Source of the DNA: Agaricus subrufescens
Taxonomy: Eukaryota > Basidiomycota > Agaricomycetes > Agaricales > Agaricaceae
Length of the DNA stretch: 64,000 nt
Assembly (NCBI GenBank): GCA_029945375.1
Contig: CM057062.1
Span: 1,178,001-1,242,000 of the forward strand
Reading direction: 5' to 3'
Positions 55,320-64,000 of the stretch are shown one piece after another. Below the pieces are notes generated by a model, which saw only the letters and a list, made by a program, of their open reading frames with translations, was not told the origin of the DNA and ran no database searches. Each line of letters begins with the position of its first letter. Position 1 is the stretch's first letter. Both the position numbers and the translations under genes were made by a program.

Positions 55320-56594
55320 ATGTCAGCAAAAGGGCTTCCGCCGGCGGTCCGACTCGATCCGCTCCCATTGCTGCCGACGTGTCCTGGCAATATCCCTAAT
55401 ATCCTATTCGACGCCTCGTACACGCAGAAGAGAAAGAGTCCCACCCCATCTATGCTCAGTAGTCCTAGTCATAATTCCCCCCAAACCCAGACGCAGGCCC
55501 TGGCACGAGGCCTGACACCTATTATCATCACCCCCGAATCGTCATCACGCCCACACACGCCAGCCGGCAGCGATCGCAGTACACCTGGCCTAAACTCGAT
55601 GCGCACGCTTACGGCGACAGGGAAACAGACGAAAAAACTAAAGTTTGAATATAAATTGGAGCCTGTGGAACTCGATCCGATATTGCCGAGTGGGAAGGTA
55701 GAAGTGAAGGCAAAGGCGGTATCTATGGACGAAGACGAAGGTACCCCTAAACTACCGCAGCTTCCGCCTACGCCGTGTATGACACCCGTCTTACATCCAG
55801 TTGATCTGACTGAAGGGGGGAGAGGGTTAGGGGGAGAAGAGGGAAGTGGGGACAAGTCACCTCGGACCGGACGGACCATTTTGCCGTCACGACCGGATGG
55901 GGCTGCCGAGAGTGCCGGCCGTGGACGACGGAATTATCTGAGCCTGAGCGATCTGGCGGACGTGGCTGAGCGCGAACGGCTGGGGGGCGGCGAGGAGGAC
56001 GAGAAGCGGGGGCGGACGCAGGAGCGGAGGAGGAACAGCCGGTTCCGGGACGAGAAGCCGCGATACAGGCCGTATGACCCCGGGATGAGATCCAGCAACC
56101 ACCCGATCCCATCACAGCCCAGACGCCTGCCCTCGCCCCCCATGCCCGCCCGCCCCGCCTCCCACTTTCCCGCCCCGGACCGCGCCCCGCCGCCCCCGCC
56201 GCCACCGCCACTCCCTCCGGCCCAGTCCCCCGCCCTGCCCCCCATCGCGCCGCCCCACCCCATCCCCAAGGCCGCCGACCACCTCGTCCAGCTCTTCAAC
56301 ACCGAGCTCCAGAACCACATCCAGGCCGAGCGTGACTCCCTCCGGTCTGAGTACGACCATCTCATACGCGAGCGAAGTGAAATCCAGCGGGAGAGGGAGC
56401 TGATGCGGCGTGAACGGGCTGAGCACCGGCTGTACAGTGCGATGAACGAGGAGTCACTGCAACTCCGCGAGGAGAACCGATTGCTGAGGATCCGTGTGGA
56501 GGAGCTGCAGACCAGATTGGACAGCATGCTACGCGAGGTGATGAGGCCTTCAGCGCCCGTGGATGTCGCCATGAAGCCCGCGACCCCTCTCTGA
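55320..56594 (+). CDS. Disordered protein with C-terminal coiled coil
   Basis: A single frame of 424 residues; the ATG directly follows a GAGAGA tract and TAA. Residues 1-120 are Ser/Pro/Thr-rich. 120-300 is low complexity with an Arg/Glu-rich part (RGRRNYLSLSDLADVAERER) and a run of about nine Pro near 287. Residues about 310-405 form a strong predicted coiled coil (LFNTELQNHIQAERDSLRSE through LREENRLLRIRVEELQTRL), suggesting a dimer. Family not recognised. GC-rich third positions are much stronger than in the neighbours. A 238-codon antisense frame over its 3' half is a shadow of this GC bias. Confidence 0.75.
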   Translation: MSAKGLPPAVRLDPLPLLPTCPGNIPNILFDASYTQKRKSPTPSMLSSPSHNSPQTQTQALARGLTPIIITPESSSRPHTPAGSDRSTPGLNSMRTLTATGKQTKKLKFEYKLEPVELDPILPSGKVEVKAKAVSMDEDEGTPKLPQLPPTPCMTPVLHPVDLTEGGRGLGGEEGSGDKSPRTGRTILPSRPDGAAESAGRGRRNYLSLSDLADVAERERLGGGEEDEKRGRTQERRRNSRFRDEKPRYRPYDPGMRSSNHPIPSQPRRLPSPPMPARPASHFPAPDRAPPPPPPPPLPPAQSPALPPIAPPHPIPKAADHLVQLFNTELQNHIQAERDSLRSEYDHLIRERSEIQRERELMRRERAEHRLYSAMNEESLQLREENRLLRIRVEELQTRLDSMLREVMRPSAPVDVAMKPATPL

Positions 56595-57993
56595 CCATTT
56601 CGCTCCTGCGATCTCCGCCTCCCCGCCGCGCAGGGCCTGCGCGCACGCACCTATATTCGTCGCCTGTGGGTCAGGTCTTTATCCGATCACCGGGTATCGT
56701 CCGGGCGCTGCGATCCCGACGATTGGAAGACGGGCCCGCTCATTGGCTGCCTCTCTGATATCAATGACATTTGCTGATCTGTTCGGCTTGTATACTAAGC
56801 TTACTTGAACCCTTGTTGTTTAGATGCATACTTAGTCTGTTAATACCCCGTCGATATACCTCTCCCATTGTATGCTGTTAGAATAGCAAATAATTGGCTA
56901 GTCGGTCCCAGTCGTATCACGTGTAGCTCTTTCTGCCGGTCAACGCTTTGATCGCTCGCTCTGTCTCCTCCTTCATGAAAACGGAGGACATGTACTCACT
57001 CGACGTCAATCGCAGGTGCGGACATCCATCGTCAAACCTTGACTCGATTCACACTACCCTACAATTGTCACAGTGGCCGGCTTGACTCATATCTCGAAGG
57101 ACGACCCATACGCTCAAGTGCTACTAAAATACTACTGAGAAGTACAGCAAAGGTTCTCTACTGTAATATGCCATCCACTGTTAGCTCCCGCGCGCTCTTG
57201 TCCGCATCAACCCGCTTATGCCGCCCTGATCGTGCGCCAGTTTTGGCGGTTTGGGTATTCGTCATGACGCTACTGCGCGCTTCTGGCAGAGAAGATTAGA
57301 GATCATTTTTCCCAGCTCTACCGACTATCCCGAGGAACCTTGAAGGGTATACCATGACTCCCGACGCTCGGCCCGAGACAAATTAACTCGCGAAACATTC
57401 TCTAGCTAGGGGTCCTTTTTTGCCTTCTTTTTTTCTTTCCAATTCAGAAGCGCTCGTTTCACCTTTGTGATATGTGTTGTGAGGAGAGATTTCATCAGGA
57501 TTTCATCATATTGGTAACGGTTTCCTTCGGAGTTGATAAGTGGATTCTTCGAACTCTCGGCGGGCCCTTGATTACCTGGCTCCAATGATCCGACTCGTTC
57601 AATATATAAAACAAGAATATCCTCCATCCTCATTCGCTTTCTGTCAATTCCTCGAGCGCGTCAGGTCGTTTAGGAACAATGATAGACGAACCAAATCATC
57701 AATGGCCCATCATCTACGCGAGTCACTGGGGCCCAAATGCCCAACTCCGACATCGGGATACGGGACAAATGGCAATGGGACGATTGAAGCGGACTAGGAA
57801 TCAAAAAATTCATAACCATTACACGACTCAGCGCCCCAAATTATACGGTGTTCTACGGTAAAAGTTTTCCAGAATACCCATTTACTCAAGCTTACATTCA
57901 GACTCATTCTCCAGCGATGATAACGCCTGATGTGAGACCGACGTAGCATTTATAATGATCAAGGGGAGCGCTGGGGGGCGCCACTTACCTGGC
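56595..57993. other. Intergenic region
   Basis: No gene supported. Small frames at 57,039 and 57,540 lack any supporting structure. Confidence 0.5.
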
Positions 57994-59185
57994 ATGTCTA
58001 CCAATCTCACGTTTGAAGACCTGTATCGCACGGACCACGCAGGACTCGTAGTGTCCGCCGGTATTTCCATCAGCTCGCTATTCACCGGTGGTCTTATGGT
58101 CTTGGGAGCTCTATGTCTTTGCCTCTTATCTCAAGAGAAGAAACGGTTTCGCAGGCAGAAGATTGTTTTGCAGATCTACATTGCGGCAGTCGTGTTACTT
58201 GATCTCGGTCTCCAACTTACATATCTCTTGTCTCCTCACTCTATCGCCATCTTCCACGCCCAATCCTACGAAGAAGCAAACGAGAGATTTCATCGGACGT
58301 TACGAATTCCCATGGACTTGTTTCCCCTCTTGGTTTTTACGGTAACTGATGGGCTTTTTGTGAGTGTATGATTTAACCGCACTTACTACACTTTTTATTG
58401 ATCGGCCTTTTTGTGAAGATATGGCGATGCTATATACTACATCAATGCCTAGGCTTCGAAGCCGAGTGTTGGCATCACATCTTTTGGATTATCCCAGGCT
58501 GTTTTTGGGTTTTCAATCTTGGTGAGTACCCTTTCCAGTAACCATTTCCAGTTACTCCCTAATCATACTAACCAAAAAAATCAAAAAGTTGCGGGGATCA
58601 CCATAATGACCATCGACTCGGGGAATCCAGATCAATTTCACCTCCTAGGCGCGTTGAGCGCAGCCACTTTTGCATCAAACGCCGCTATAAGTATATATGC
58701 GACGATATTTATTTGTTTGTGTCTGCATGCGCATCATAGGAATGCGGTGAAGAATTATGGTGTTCAGGTTATGTCGTTTAGGTATAGGTGTATTACGAAT
58801 TTGTTGGTGCAGTTTGCGGCTGTTACGGTGCCGATTGCGATTACGACGGCTGTTGCGCTTGGGTTGGGGATGGGGAGGACGACGTTTGCGTTGGCTATGA
58901 TTCCTATTGCTGGATCGAGTCAGGTGTGTGTTGTTCGTTTTTGCTTTGAGGTGTGAATTGGTTTGGCTTATGATGGTTCTTTATCCTTGGCAGGCGTTTA
59001 CGTCGGTTTTGATGATACACCAGGTACTTAGAGCGAGGACGGTTGTGGATGCGCAGGTGGAGAGTATTAAGCTTGTGCCGGTGACGGCGAGTGCTTATGA
59101 GCTTAGTTTGAGAGAGGGTGGACGCAAGGTTGTCAAGCCTGGTGGTAGTAATGTTGGCCAGGCGATAGATATGGGATCACGATGA
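57994..59185 (+). CDS. Seven-helix membrane protein, family I
   Basis: Four exons join in frame: 57994-58359, 58419-58521, 58589-58923, 58994-59185 (about 331 residues). Seven hydrophobic segments can be traced: ISISSLFTGGLMVLGALCLC, IYIAAVVLLDLGLQLTYLL, LFPLLVFTVTDGLFIWRCYI, IFWIIPGCFWVFNLVAGITI, LSAATFASNAAISIYATIFI, LLVQFAAVTVPIAITTAVAL and ALAMIPIAGSSQAFTSVLMI. A cytosolic Ser/Gly-rich tail follows. The DGL-(F/L)-I-W-R-C-Y block ending helix 3 is, as I recall, characteristic of a large uncharacterised membrane-protein family in Agaricomycetes. The N-terminus lacks a cleavable signal peptide. A ligand or sensing role is only a guess. Codon use is TG-rich in exons 3 and 4. Confidence 0.82.
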
Positions 59186-59969
59186 ATTAAAATTAAATAT
59201 GATATATCATTTGTAGAATTTACATTTGTGTATGATCATTATAGATGCTGTGTTGTACTAGTAGAGAATGAAAAACATCACTTGGGAGTTGCCGATCAAA
59301 TCGTGGCTTAAACAGAATATATCATTTACATTCGTGCATGAATTACCATAGATGCTGTATTGTACTGATAGAGTATATGTTCCGATCGTTGTGTTGTACT
59401 GTGTGTTGGTCGTAAAACCCTCCATCTTTACAATCTCCACCGGTTATGATGTCGTCGTTTAGTTGGTGTTTTACATGCCATCAATGCACAGGAAAAGAAT
59501 GTTGGAGAGTTGCGATCAGGCGAGTGGGCGGTATCACTCCACAATCGAACTATGCTCATGTTGGGCTATATCAGAAGAAAGCACCTAGTTGGTTGTAAGC
59601 TCAGTAGAACACCACTGTAGTGGGATCCAATATTAGAGTAGTGAGAGAAAGGCGCAACCAATGTCAGTTCATCTAAAAAGCATATAGTTAGTTATAAGCT
59701 TAGTTGAGCGCCACTGTAGTGGGATCCAATATTAGAGTAGTGAGCGTAGGGCGCAACCAATACCAATCCATCAGGCTCCACACTCCAAGTTGCCAGTGGA
59801 TCCACTAACGAACGTAACACCATGGTTGCGATGCATAGGCCTCGATATGTCTGAAACGAAACCAGAATCAGATTCTTATCTTCAAGACGGTATATAGATC
59901 ACTCTCAAGAATGGAATAGAATTTAACTTTTCTCTTCTCCCTTTCCTTGTCGTAGGCAAAAGCACTATA
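59186..59969. other. Intergenic region with 99-bp tandem duplication
   Basis: About 59,579-59,677 recurs at 59,678-59,776 (period 99 bp), containing CCACTGTAGTGGGATCCAAT. Short motifs near 59,245 and 59,345 (GATGCTGT-(A/G)-TTGTACT) also recur near 61,685, consistent with duplication of the whole gene pair. Confidence 0.75.
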
Positions 59970-61189
59970 ATGCCGCTACGAGGGGTAGAGCTACTGGAAG
60001 CTCAACTTGAGCTTGTCACACCCACAACCGTGGCTGGTACCCTCTATGGCATGGCGTTTACCCTCTTCTGCTTATACGTGTATTCCCTATCTAGTCGGCT
60101 TAGGGATGAAGACAGAAAAAAGCAGGCACGATTCATGCTGGGATATAGTAGCATTGTAATGCTCTGTGCACTGTGCTTTCTTATCGCAAATACCTGGATT
60201 GCTCAAGATGCCTACATTAAACATATAAACTTTCCTGGTGGACCATTCGTCTATGAAGATGCAACTCTTCATATGCCGGTCTCAATAGTACTTCACGTTT
60301 GTGTGTGGATAGTCGATTTCTTGACATCTGCAATTCAGGTTCATTGTTTTATTTCTTTTACCCTACACTCCAGCTGAATTTAAGTACAGATTTGGCGTGT
60401 GTGGGTTGTTTGGGGCTCTACTAGATATGCCAATTTTATCATCGTGGTACCCTCGCTTTGTTTCCTTACTTTCATTAGTAAGTGATCACCAAGAGGTACC
60501 TTGCTTTCAATGACATCAATCGTACCCTTCTAGTATTACGGATGAGGATTACCATACTTGAAGCTTCTATACCAACGGCAGACCTTGTTAAACTGGATCA
60601 AGACAAAACAGCGCAAGTTGGATATGCAATGCAAGTAACCGTCACGGTGCTTTGCACTCTATTAATATCTTCGTATCTCATCTTTCGGCATTGGCGTCAA
60701 AGAAAGCTGATCGGTATGGAAATATGAAAGTGTAGGTTAATCACTAGACTAATGTCAAAATATTACTAGGAAAAGCCCAAGGTTCCGACGGATACATGGG
60801 AGTTGTTGCTATGCTCATCGAATCATATGCTCTGGAATCTATATGGTTGCTGATTAGCTCAATAACTTGGAAGGAAGTTATATCGGACTTCTTTGTTGAG
60901 TCAGCAGCCTACATTGAAGTAAGTTTGCCACGAGTTTATGCCGCAGCTATGGTGTTAAAAGAGGGTCTAGATACTTGCCTACCTCCTTGTGCAATATCGG
61001 GTCGCCAACGGAACGGCGTATGAATCAAACAGAAGTCGGCGTGATATTAGTTCTTTGCATTGGAACCATGATAATGAAATCACAACATGGTCTGGGGAAA
61101 TTGATGAACGTGATCCTAGTGGTGCTCCTGCATCTTCCAGGGCAAAACGTGAATCAGCGGAGGCATTACCAATTTCTAGTGTGGCTTAA
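59970..61189 (+). CDS. Seven-helix membrane protein, family II, copy 1
   Basis: Five exons join in frame: 59970-60338, 60390-60477, 60534-60713, 60770-60918, 60971-61189 (about 334 residues). Hydrophobic segments: TTVAGTLYGMAFTLFCLYVY, FMLGYSSIVMLCALCFLIAN, VLHVCVWIVDFLTSAIQIWR, FIIVVPSLCFLTFIILRMRI, QVTVTVLCTLLISSYLIF, VVAMLIESYALESIWLLISS and FVESAAYIEILAYLLVQYRV. The IWRVWVVWG block after helix 3 and the ESYALE block in helix 6 recur in the paralog at 62,563 and in other mushroom proteins I recall. A hydrophilic tail of about 55 residues (Ser/Glu/Arg-rich) is probably cytosolic. Function unknown. Confidence 0.82.
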
Positions 61190-61317
61190 TGAATACCGCT
61201 TGTTTGACTTACTGGGGTTAAGTTATAATTAATTGGAGATTTTTCCCTTGTTTTTAATGGTTATAGTCGTCCCCTAAGAGAGGGAGTACAGGGCTTGGAT
61301 GTGTTCGCATTTTGTAA

Positions 61318-61680
61318 TGATATAACGATGCTATACACTACATCAATGCCTAAGTTTCGAAGCAATGTGCCATTAGCGTCACATGTTTTGGGTTATCCCA
61401 GAGTGTTTTTGCGTAGTCAATCTGTGTGTACCTTTTCCGGTAGCCATTTTCCGGTTACTCTCAAATCATCTAATCAAAAAGTCACAAAGCTGCTGGGATC
61501 ACCTTGACGGTCATTGATTTTGGGATCCCAATCAATTTGACCTTCTTGGCACATTGAGCGTAGTCTTGCATCAGATGCAGCTATAAGCATTTATGCAGCA
61601 ATATTCATTTGTTTTAGTCTGTATGTACATCGTAGGGGTGGGTGTGGTTTAGAAGAGTTACGATGTTCAGTCTAGGTATA
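61318..61680 (+). pseudogene. Fragment of a second family I membrane gene
   Basis: Aligns with exons 2 and 3 and the intron between them of the 57,994 gene (58,419-58,790), for example TGCTATA-(C/T)-ACTACATCAATGCCTA. It has stops and indels and no first or last exon. Its position between the two family II copies shows that a family I-family II pair was duplicated. Confidence 0.78.
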
Positions 61681-62562
61681 CAAGATGCTGTATTATACCG
61701 TTAGGAAATGAAAAACCCTACTTCGGAGGGGTTATCCTTTGGCAAGTGGCGTTAACGTTCTATCATCAAAGTTACGCGAGCTCAATGTGGAGAGGAGCCA
61801 GCAGCAGACTTCCCATATCTTTAGTAGCCCGCGGCTTACCCACCATTTTATACAATACGAACAAGTTTTGATAGGCGGTAAAAAAGCACATAACCCGTCC
61901 TGGTCGAACTGTTAGTTTGGCATACATCAAAATGACTACCATCATAAGCGCTAACCTGTTATGGTAGGCTTATGAGGGTAAGACGCATATGATATCGGCT
62001 AGTATTAGTAAGAGAGGCTCTCATTGGCCAACCACATGGCAGAGGATTGAAACATCCGGGTGAAAGTCGTATGTAGATCTAAGGATGATGTGTAGTGGGC
62101 TACCGGAAATACAAGGAGCTATGAGGAGCCCGCGCCCAGCTCTTTCTTTGTGTACAGTTTGCATCTGGCAGCATAATTGGGACATGCCTCAGCTCCACCT
62201 GTCTCCATGTCACCTTATATATCAGATTACGCTCCTCGCTTCGCTTTGACTGCCTAAATGTGGTACAATCACTCGTCCATGATGTGTACTCCTGCATCAT
62301 GTCCTCATGAGTCCGCGCCCAGTCCTCATTGGTCCGGACCCAGAATAAACTGTATTTGTGTAAGCTAATGGGGCAAGGGCACCATTGATACTGATTCATA
62401 TTCTTGAGTCTAGTATTGGACATAGTATCATGATTGTGATGCGCCGCATTTATCATGCTTGTAAAATAGAATTTGATATGATTTTGGAATGGTATATATG
62501 CATGGTACTGTCAACAAAGGAACAAATTTCGACACGTTCTCCACCCTGGGTCCAAAGTTACT
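61681..62562. other. Intergenic region
   Basis: Contains the motif seen downstream of the first family I gene (near 61,685). No gene supported. Confidence 0.5.
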
Positions 62563-63711
62563 ATGGATAACAGCACCGTGGTACCGCTAGAAGGTGAACT
62601 GCTTCTCGGAACCCAACTTGAATTTGTCACTTCCACAACTGTGTCCGGCACCTTCTATGGCATTTCGTTCACTCTCTTCTGTCTATATGTTCATTCTCTA
62701 TCCCCTCGACTTCGAAATGAAGACAGAAAAAGGCAGGCGCAGTTCATGCTCGGATTCAGTAGCATCATCATGCTCTGTGGACTGTACTTTGTGGTCGGAA
62801 TTAGCTGGGTCGCTCAAGATGCCCACATCAAGCATAGCAACTACCCTGGGGGCCCATACTCCTATGAAAGCTCCAACATTCATACAGCAGTTACAATAGC
62901 TATGTTTTCATGTCAGTTCATAGTTGATACCTCAACATCCGCAATTCAGGTACATTTTTTCGCTTCTCTGCTGTATACCTTTCACCCTCACTCAATTCAA
63001 GGACAGATTTGGCGTGTATGGGTTGTTTGGGGTGCTACTACATACAAAAATTTGGTTGTCATACCGCCCTTGCTCTCTTTCTTGGCTTTCACTGGTAAGT
63101 AATTTCCAACAGGTGGCTTGCTCTATAGTATCAATTGTGTTCTCCTAGTATTACGGTTGACAGTCCTCATACTTGAACGTACTATACCAATAGTAGAATT
63201 TGATCAACTGAATCTAGGCAAATTAGCACAAGTCGGATATGCAATTCAAGAAGTAATCACAGTGCTTTGCACCCTATTAATATCCATGTATCTCATTTTT
63301 CAGCATTGGCAGCAAAGAAGGTTAATTGGTAGGCAAATTTGAAAAAATTGGTGAATCAGAACTAACGTCAAAATCTTGCTAGGGAAAGTCGAAGGGTCTA
63401 TTGGATACATGGGCATTGTTTCTATGCTCATCGAATCATACGCTTTGGAATCTATATGGCTGCTGATTACTACAATAACCTGGAACAACACTATATTACC
63501 CTTCTTTGCAGAGTCCGCACTCTATATTGAAGTAAGTCTGCTGTGAGATTGATGTCGATGTTAAGCGTTGAAACGTATGTAGATAATTTCCTGCCTCCTT
63601 GTGCAATATCGGGTCGCCAATGGAACGGCGTACAAGTCACAAGGAAGTCAGCAGAACAACAGTTCTTTGCGTTGGAACCATCAAAATCAGACCACAATAC
63701 GATCCGGATAA
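62563..63711 (+). CDS. Seven-helix membrane protein, family II, copy 2
   Basis: Five exons mirror the 59,970 gene: 62563-62949, 63007-63094, 63149-63328, 63383-63531, 63583-63711 (about 310 residues). Exons 2, 3 and 4 have identical lengths in both copies (88, 180 and 149 nt). The seven helices are conserved, including IWRVWVVWG and ESYALESIW. The C-terminal tail is cut short by TAA at 63,709, about 30 residues before the paralog's end. The first intron (62,950-63,006) is in frame and stop-free, so a retained-intron form would still be open. The N-terminus is six codons longer than in copy 1. Function unknown. Confidence 0.8.
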
Positions 63712-64000
63712 GTTGATGGGCATGGTGGTTATCCCCCTACACAACAAACATCGGAAGCACTACCAAATTCTAGTATGCCCTGACAAGTGCTGCCTTGTAA
63801 TATTACGGATGCTGTGACTTGCGTCTATTGTTACGTCGCCCCTTCTCATGTAACATGGATTACTGAAGCTCTGAGTTTCCCGCCTTCCGGTCAGACGACA
63901 TTAGCGTAGGATAACATGAGACCTTGTTCTACCTATCTGATATTTATTTTGTATACTTGTCATAGTCAACGTGTACCGCTGCGACAGTGTCAGAACATCC
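63712..64000. other. Downstream region to window end
   Basis: The first about 100 bases still resemble the tail-coding sequence of the paralog in another frame. Nothing else seen. Confidence 0.5.

Noticed and set aside
55934..56650. 238-codon minus-strand frame
   Set aside because: Lies antisense to the coiled-coil gene at 55,320; Arg/Ser/Gly-rich composition is what high GC third positions give on the opposite strand.
59258..59440. CRISPR-like or regular short repeats around 59.2-59.8 kb
   Set aside because: Only a 99-bp tandem duplication and a few dispersed motifs; no regular spacer structure, and the organism is a eukaryote.
62100..62456. 118-codon minus-strand frame
   Set aside because: No motif, no splice context and no paralog; probably chance.

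Overview
The window looks like nuclear DNA of a mushroom-type fungus (Basidiomycota, probably Agaricomycetes). Genes are split by 48-70 nt GT-AG introns. There are NACHT-type NLR proteins of the kind expanded in these fungi, a chromodomain Ty3/gypsy retrotransposon, a hAT transposon relic and lineage-typical seven-helix membrane proteins. I saw no rRNA, tRNA or CRISPR. All splicing below was done by hand from reading frames and GT/AG sites, and all functions come from recalled family motifs, not from searches.

Layout. (1) 1-8.7 kb: a gene entering from the left with a ubiquitin-specific-protease-like core and a PHD-like finger, then a Trp-rich orphan gene. Arrays of a GCGGAC motif in opposite orientations flank the orphan gene. 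(2) 8.7-46.8 kb: an amplified family of NLR genes. Three copies splice cleanly (10.3-13.3, 15.6-18.6 and 40.1-43.0 kb), a fourth is broken (43.9-46.8 kb), and a 3'-end scrap of a further copy lies between the last two. The repeated unit is about 5.3 kb between copies A and B. (3) The array is interrupted twice. A terminal-inverted-repeat element (18,897-30,055, 9-bp target duplication) contains a younger chromodomain Ty3/gypsy element (20,006-28,189, 5-bp target duplication, 647-bp LTRs). A hAT element (32,840-39,043) contains a TA-flanked Tc1-like element (33,126-34,704). The older inserts and the spacer between them are almost stripped of CpG, while paralogous spacer elsewhere is not. (4) 47-57 kb: orphan genes, including an antisense neighbour of the broken NLR with an Asn/Gly-rich tail, a multi-exon antisense gene with no long open frame, and three Ser/Pro-rich low-complexity proteins. 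(5) 58-64 kb: two families of seven-helix membrane proteins arranged as a duplicated pair, the second copy of one family being a fragment.

How the parts fit: the centre is a rapidly changing innate-immunity-like (STAND NTPase) locus that grows by tandem duplication, decays by indels and splice-site loss, and collects transposons that appear to have drawn cytosine methylation and CpG-to-TpG mutation. The most unusual candidates are the NLR family with its private C-terminal domain, its possible low-complexity partner proteins on the right, and the antisense genes carried inside the retrotransposon.
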